DNA of 64,000 nt from Lachnospiraceae bacterium (GTDB lineage: Bacteria > Bacillota > Clostridia > Lachnospirales > Lachnospiraceae), in contig CAJTCV010000003.1 in NCBI GenBank assembly GCA_910574805.1, positions 186,001-250,000 on the forward strand, written 5' to 3'. The translations under genes and the position numbers were made by a program. This document shows, one piece after another, positions 59,723 to 64,000 of this stretch (position 1 is the stretch's first letter; every line of letters starts with the position of its first letter). The notes beneath the pieces were generated by a model. It ran no database searches and had not been told where the DNA came from. It saw only the letters and a list, made by a program, of their open reading frames with translations.

Positions 59723-60361
59723 ATGAGAAAAAGAATTGTATGTTACGGGGACTCCAATACCTGGGGTTATGATGCGGTCACGGACGGACGGTTTCCGGAG
59801 AATGTGCGCTGGACCGGGAAGCTTCAGCAGATTTTGGGGGATTCATACTGCGTCATTGAAGAGGGACTGTGCGGGCGGACGACGGTCTTTGAAGACCCGT
59901 TAAACGAGGGGCTGAACGGACTTTCCTATCTGTATCCCTGTCTGATGTCCCATGGCCCGCTGGATTATCTGGTGATCATGCTGGGGACCAACGACAGCAA
60001 GGAACGGTTTTCGGCGACGCCGAAGAACATAGCGGACGGCATGAAGCGTCTGGTGAAAAAAGCCCGGGAAGCAGATGCCTGGCGATCGGAGCCGAAGGTC
60101 CTGATCGTGGCGCCGGCGCCCATTGAGGACCTGTGCGAGCAGTCGCCGGTGGCCGGAGAGATGGGAATCTGCGCGGAGCGGTCCCGGGGGCTTGCCGCCG
60201 AATTCAGGATCTGCGCGGAACTTCTGGGCTGTGATTTTCTGGATGCGGCGCCGTATGTGTCCATGAACACCATCGACTATATGCATCTGGACCGGGAGAG
60301 CCATGGCCGGCTGGCAGAAAAGCTGGCAGAGATCATCCGAAAGAAGGTAGGAAATGAATAG
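59723..60361 (+). CDS. GDSL/SGNH-family hydrolase, possible sialate O-acetylesterase
   Basis: 212 residues. Block I is CYGDSNTWGYD (catalytic serine 10), block III MLGTND and block V DYMHLDRESHG with the Asp-His pair. It is cytosolic (no signal peptide). Similar genes occur in sialic acid operons, where removing O-acetyl groups makes the sugar available; this is inferred from context. It overlaps nanE by eight bases. Confidence 0.83.
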   Translation: MRKRIVCYGDSNTWGYDAVTDGRFPENVRWTGKLQQILGDSYCVIEEGLCGRTTVFEDPLNEGLNGLSYLYPCLMSHGPLDYLVIMLGTNDSKERFSATPKNIADGMKRLVKKAREADAWRSEPKVLIVAPAPIEDLCEQSPVAGEMGICAERSRGLAAEFRICAELLGCDFLDAAPYVSMNTIDYMHLDRESHGRLAEKLAEIIRKKVGNE

Positions 60362-61046
60362 AAATAACGTAGAATCGGTACATAAGAAACTGATCGTATC
60401 CTGTCAGGCTCTGCCTCATGAGCCACTGCATTCCTCCTATATCATGGGACGGATGGCTGTGGCGGCGAAGGAAGGCGGCGCCGCGGGAATCCGTGCCAAC
60501 ACCAGAGAGGACATTGCAGAGATCCGCAAACAGGTGGATCTTCCGGTGATCGGCATTGTAAAAAGGGATTATCCGAACAGCAGCGTGTTCATTACGCCAA
60601 CCATGAAAGAGGTGGAAGAGCTGGTGGAGACCGGGACGGAGATTATCGCAGTGGATGCCACCTGCCGCGTAAGACCGGAAGGAAAGACGCTGGATGAATT
60701 TTACCGGGAGGTACGCGCTGCCTGGCCGGAACAGCTTCTGATGGCGGACTGTTCCACTCTGGAGGAAGCGCTCCATGCGGATGAGCTGGGGTTTGATTTC
60801 ATCGGCACGACGCTGGTAGGCTATACAGAGGAGAGCAGGGAGCTGAGGATCGAAGACAATGATTTTGAACTGATCAGGGAGATCCTGAGCCGGGTCAGCC
60901 ACAGAGTCATCGCGGAAGGCAATATCGACACACCGGAAAAGGTGCGCAGAGTCATGGATCTGGGCGTGTACAGCGTGGTGGTGGGTTCGGCTATCACCAG
61001 ACCGCAGCTGATCACCCGGACTTTTGTGAAGGCGCTGGAGGCCTGA
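60354..61046 (+). CDS. nanE: N-acetylmannosamine-6-phosphate 2-epimerase
   Basis: 230 residues with the NanE TIM-barrel sequence: LIVSCQALPHEPLH near the start, AAGIRANTREDIAEIR, the catalytic lysine in GIVKRDYPNS and VIAEGNIDTPEKVRR. It interconverts ManNAc-6-P and GlcNAc-6-P. It lies directly before the ROK kinase, which would supply ManNAc-6-P. Confidence 0.96.
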   Translation: MNRNNVESVHKKLIVSCQALPHEPLHSSYIMGRMAVAAKEGGAAGIRANTREDIAEIRKQVDLPVIGIVKRDYPNSSVFITPTMKEVEELVETGTEIIAVDATCRVRPEGKTLDEFYREVRAAWPEQLLMADCSTLEEALHADELGFDFIGTTLVGYTEESRELRIEDNDFELIREILSRVSHRVIAEGNIDTPEKVRRVMDLGVYSVVVGSAITRPQLITRTFVKALEA

Positions 61047-61051
61047 GACAT

Positions 61052-61945
61052 ATGAAATATTACGTAAGCATTGATATCGGCGGTACTTCCATAAAATACG
61101 GGGTTCTGAAAGAGGATGGAGAAATCCTTTTGAAGGACAGTATGGATACGGAGGCGGCAAAAGGCGGAAAGGCGCTTGAAAACAAAGTGTTTTGCATCAT
61201 ACGGGATTGTCAGGCCCAGTATCCGCTGTCAGGCGTCTGCATCTCCACGGCAGGCATGGTGGACTGTGAAAAAGGCGAAGTATTTTTTTCGGGGGAACTC
61301 ATTCCGGAGTATCAGGGTACAAAGTGGAAGGAAGACATAGAAAAAGCTTTTTCACTGCCGTGCGAGGTGGAGAATGACGTGAACTGCGCCGGGCTTGCAG
61401 AATATGAGACCGGAGCGGCAAAGGGAAGCCGGGTCGCGGTCTGCCTGACTGTGGGCACCGGGATCGGCGGATGCGCGCTCATTGACGGGAAGATATTTCA
61501 CGGATGCAGCAACAGCGCCATGGAGATCGGTTATCTGTATGCCGGGGAAGCGGATTTTCAGACGCTGGGTGCGGCGAGCATCCTGAGCCGGAAGGTGGCG
61601 GAGCGTAAGAAGGACGCGGCAGGTAACTGGGACGGCGTCCGGATCTTTGAAGCGGCAAAAGCCGGAGACGAAATCTGCGTTACGGCCATTGACGAAATGT
61701 GCGACGTACTTGGAAGGGGGATTGCAGACATCTGCTATGTCCTGAATCCGGAGGTTGTGGTACTTGGCGGCGGAATCATGGCGCAGAAGGAATATCTGCG
61801 CCCCAGGCTTCAGGCGGCTCTTGAGCGGCATTTAAAACCGGTCATCTGCAGGCGGACGCGCCTGGAATTTGCACACCACCGGAATGACGCGGGGATGCGG
61901 GGGGCATTCTGTCATTTTATGAACCGGCAGAAAAAGAGCGTATGA
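61052..61945 (+). CDS. nanK: ROK-family sugar kinase, probable N-acetylmannosamine kinase
   Basis: 297 residues. The phosphate motif DIGGTSIKYGVL (6-17), NDVNCAGLAEYETGAAKGS and VGTGIGGCALIDGKIFHG are ROK signatures. The cysteine-rich zinc motif CxCGxxGC usual after the EIGH segment is absent; the region reads EIGYLYAGEADFQTLGAAS. The partner nanE makes ManNAc the likely substrate. A hairpin terminator follows. Confidence 0.85.
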   Translation: MKYYVSIDIGGTSIKYGVLKEDGEILLKDSMDTEAAKGGKALENKVFCIIRDCQAQYPLSGVCISTAGMVDCEKGEVFFSGELIPEYQGTKWKEDIEKAFSLPCEVENDVNCAGLAEYETGAAKGSRVAVCLTVGTGIGGCALIDGKIFHGCSNSAMEIGYLYAGEADFQTLGAASILSRKVAERKKDAAGNWDGVRIFEAAKAGDEICVTAIDEMCDVLGRGIADICYVLNPEVVVLGGGIMAQKEYLRPRLQAALERHLKPVICRRTRLEFAHHRNDAGMRGAFCHFMNRQKKSV

Positions 61946-61959
61946 TCATATGGAGGAAG

Positions 61960-61985
61960 AGGAGCGTTTTACAGCGCTCCTTTTT
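61960..61985 (+). terminator. Terminator of the nan-type operon
   Basis: AGGAGCG (61960-61966) pairs with CGCTCCT (61975-61981), followed by TTTTT. Confidence 0.85.
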
Positions 61986-61991
61986 GCAGGT

Positions 61992-62021
61992 TTGCAAAAG
62001 GTTAAGGATACATGTTATACT
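61992..62021 (+). promoter_or_regulatory. Promoter candidate of the glycosyltransferase gene
   Basis: TTGCAA (61992-61997) and TATACT (62016-62021), 18 bp apart. Confidence 0.55.
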
Positions 62022-62081
62022 GATTTCTGATGGAGGAAAAACCGTCATTTGTAAAAGGAACAGTTCCAGTCAGGAGATTTT

Positions 62082-63311
62082 ATGAAAATTCTATATCTGA
62101 ACACAACCTACCAGTGCGGAGGGGCGGAGACGGTCACCTCCCAGCTGTTTCAGGGAATGAGGGAGAGAGGACATGAGGTGTATGAGATTGTCAGCTATGA
62201 TCGGAGGCATTCAGAGCTGCCTCCCGGAGTCCATGTGCTCTACGGTTCTCCGGGCATGCGGATTCTGAACCGGCTGATCACGGGGAATCACGGGAACCGG
62301 AGCCTTCATATCCGGTACAGCAGATGGTATATCCGCCGGTTTATCCGGCGGCATAAGATCGATGTGGTACATCTGAACAATCCCCATGACAATTTCCTGG
62401 GGATTCGGGATATCGCGGATCTGGCCGGATGGTGTCCTCTGGTCTGGACGCTCCATGATTTCTGGGCCATGACCGGGCACTGCACGTATCCACATGGATG
62501 TGAGGACCGGTGGAAGGACGGATGCCTGACCTGCGGATGCCTGAACAATTATCCGGCGCTCAGAACGGATGCGGCCCATGCGCTTTTTCTGGAGAAGCAG
62601 AGGGCCTTCCGGAAGCATAAGATTGTCTTTACCGTCCCGTCAGACTGGATGAAACACCAGTTCGATGCATCCCATCTCAAGGGGCTTGCCTGCGTACGGA
62701 TCTACAACAGCCTGAATACGGCCCTGTGGAAGCCTCTGGACCGGGAAGCAGTCCGCAGCCGGTATGAGCTGGACGGCCGGAAGAAGATCCTGGGATTTAT
62801 CGCGGCGGATCCGCAGAAGAAGCTGAAGGGGATGGACTTCCTGCTGGAAGCGCTGAAGAAGCTTCCGGAGCCGGAAGAGTATCTGCTGCTGGTTGCCGGG
62901 AAAGACAGTCTTGGGCTTCGGGATCTGGATGCAGGGTTCCAGGTCCGGCATCTGGGCTATCTGCATACGCAGAAGGAGCTCAATGAATTCTACGGGATGG
63001 CGGATCTTCTGGTGAATCCGTCCGTATATGAGACCTTTGGGCTGACCAATATCGAAGCCATGGCCTGCGGGACGCCGGTAGCGGCATTTCCGGTATGTAC
63101 GATGCCGGAGCTGATCGATGATTCCTGCGGCTATCTGGCGGCTTCGGTCAGCGCGGAAGCGCTGGGGGAGACGATCCTGCGGGCATTTGACGACTCTGCG
63201 ACGCTCAGAGAAAAGGGCAGGCGCAGCCGGGAGAAGGCGGAAAGGCTCTTTTCGGAAAAGGCAATGCTGGATCAGTTTGAACGGCTGTATGCCATGGAAC
63301 GGGAGGGGTAG
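62082..63311 (+). CDS. GT4-family glycosyltransferase
   Basis: 409 residues. N-terminal donor-independent domain starts ILYLNTTYQCGGAETVTSQLFQGM (glycine-rich loop) and the C-terminal GT4 domain holds the E-x7-E motif YETFGLTNIEAMACGTPVAAFP (about 320-341). It transfers a sugar from a nucleotide donor, likely for a surface polysaccharide. It stands alone, with no polysaccharide cluster in view. Confidence 0.9.
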   Translation: MKILYLNTTYQCGGAETVTSQLFQGMRERGHEVYEIVSYDRRHSELPPGVHVLYGSPGMRILNRLITGNHGNRSLHIRYSRWYIRRFIRRHKIDVVHLNNPHDNFLGIRDIADLAGWCPLVWTLHDFWAMTGHCTYPHGCEDRWKDGCLTCGCLNNYPALRTDAAHALFLEKQRAFRKHKIVFTVPSDWMKHQFDASHLKGLACVRIYNSLNTALWKPLDREAVRSRYELDGRKKILGFIAADPQKKLKGMDFLLEALKKLPEPEEYLLLVAGKDSLGLRDLDAGFQVRHLGYLHTQKELNEFYGMADLLVNPSVYETFGLTNIEAMACGTPVAAFPVCTMPELIDDSCGYLAASVSAEALGETILRAFDDSATLREKGRRSREKAERLFSEKAMLDQFERLYAMEREG

Positions 63312-63365
63312 CAGCGTTTTTGCCGTATTCCCGGTGAACATATGGGATTTGACTTTGCAACTGTC

Positions 63366-63394
63366 TTGTCATATGGTAAGAAAGGGTGTATAAT
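63366..63394 (+). promoter_or_regulatory. Promoter of nadA
   Basis: TTGTCA (63366-63371) and TATAAT (63389-63394) are 17 bp apart; the leader to the start codon is about 100 bases and GC-rich. Confidence 0.82.
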
Positions 63395-63501
63395 CTTTCT
63401 GAAATGTGCTGCAGGCAGGTGGTCAGGGGTATGGGGCGGGAGCGGCCGCACCGGGGCATGCCGTGTATGCAGCAGAATCTATGTTCCCGGGAGGAAAGAG
63501 T

Positions 63502-64000
63502 ATGACTGTAACAGAACAGATCCAGGCGCTGAAAAAAGAAAAAAATGCAGTGATCCTGGCGCACTATTATGTACCGGATGAGGTGCAGGAGATTGCCGAC
63601 TATATCGGAGATTCTTTTTACCTGAGCAAGGTGGCGGCAACGACGGACGCGGATGTGCTGGTCCTGTGCGGCGTGTCATTTATGGGGGAGAGCGCGAGGA
63701 TCCTGAATCCGGAGAAGACCGTGCTGCTGCCGGACATGGAAGCGGACTGTCCCATGGCGCATATGGCAGACAGGGAGAAGATCCAGGAGCTGAAGAAACA
63801 GTACGAAGATCTGGCAGTTGTCTGCTATATCAATTCCACGGCAGAGCTGAAGACCTGCGCCGATGTATGCGTTACCTCCGCCAATGCCTTGGAGATCGTC
63901 AGGGCGCTTCCCAACCGGCATATCTTCTTTATCCCCGATGAAAATCTGGGCAGATATGTGGCGTCGAAGATTCCGGACAAACACTTTATCTTTAATGACG
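63502..64000 (+). CDS. nadA: Quinolinate synthase (3' end outside window)
   Basis: 166 codons are visible after GGGAGGAAAGAGT. The N-terminus AVILAHYYVPDEVQEIADYIGDSFYLSK and VLCGVSFMGESARILNPEKTVLLPD are diagnostic for NadA, including the first cluster cysteine in VLCGVSFMGE; other cysteine ligands lie later. It condenses iminoaspartate with dihydroxyacetone phosphate in NAD synthesis. nadB and nadC are expected downstream. Confidence 0.95.
   Translation, partial: MTVTEQIQALKKEKNAVILAHYYVPDEVQEIADYIGDSFYLSKVAATTDADVLVLCGVSFMGESARILNPEKTVLLPDMEADCPMAHMADREKIQELKKQYEDLAVVCYINSTAELKTCADVCVTSANALEIVRALPNRHIFFIPDENLGRYVASKIPDKHFIFND

Noticed and set aside
1-64000. Prophage, transposon, integron or CRISPR content
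   Set aside because: No integrase, transposase, phage structural gene, terminal inverted repeats or regularly spaced repeats were seen.

Overview
The window looks like a chromosome segment of a strictly fermentative gut-type Clostridia, most likely Lachnospiraceae. This rests on about 50-55% G+C by eye, strong AGGAGG ribosome sites, a T-box in front of tyrS, YerC/YecD and DUF1836 genes, an SBP-permease-permease sugar ABC operon with an RpiR regulator, and family-typical protein sequences. No rRNA, tRNA, CRISPR array, insertion sequence or phage gene was seen.

Layout. (1) 1-3156: the 3' part of an anaerobic ureide operon (allG/ylbE-like, allH/ylbF-like, carbamate kinase), i.e. the oxamate carbamoyltransferase module. 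(2) 3220-8666: hisS-aspS, then a DUF2975 / XRE regulator / DUF4173 membrane-protein cassette with a perfect palindromic operator candidate. (3) 8720-42604: a roughly 34-kb accessory catabolic region. It holds a TctCBA transporter with an amidohydrolase, an otnK-otnC acid-sugar pair, a SAF-domain dehydrogenase-like gene, a TRAP transporter interleaved with two cyclase-family hydrolases and a PdxA2-like dehydrogenase, a GntP permease operon (HpcH aldolase, 2-hydroxyacid dehydrogenase, deacetylase-like amidohydrolase, AraC regulator, methylmalonate-semialdehyde dehydrogenase), and an operon of three xylose-isomerase-like TIM barrels, an Asp/Glu-racemase-family protein, a split transketolase and a 2-hydroxyacid dehydrogenase. 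It ends with regulator-glycerate kinase-rpoN. (4) 42772-55096: housekeeping genes (aat, purA, HAD and PHP phosphatases, yerC, patatin, aldo/keto reductase, purine nucleoside phosphorylase, shikimate-kinase-like protein, peptidases, T-box-tyrS). (5) 55155-61945: a ManNAc/sialic-acid type operon (RpiR regulator, ABC transporter, GDSL esterase, nanE, ROK kinase) with no nanA in view. (6) a GT4 glycosyltransferase and the start of nadA.

The main result is regulatory. Region 3 carries five sequences matching the sigma-54 -24/-12 consensus with exact GG-N10-GC spacing. They lie upstream of the Tct operon, upstream of otnK-otnC and the SAF gene (back to back), upstream of the TRAP operon and upstream of the split-transketolase operon. 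The same region encodes two PrpR-N-type sigma-54 activators and, in one operon with the second activator, RpoN itself. One candidate enhancer (two 16-bp repeats) lies upstream of the Tct promoter and overlaps the first activator's own promoter. A different enhancer motif (GAAAC direct repeats plus TGAAA-N4-TTTCA) is shared by the TRAP and transketolase promoters. The GntP operon instead has two near-identical 16-bp repeats 116 bp apart, a probable site for its own AraC regulator. Taken together the region reads as a compact sigma-54 regulon for taking up and breaking down carboxylated sugars or lactam-type carboxylates. The actual substrates cannot be named from sequence.
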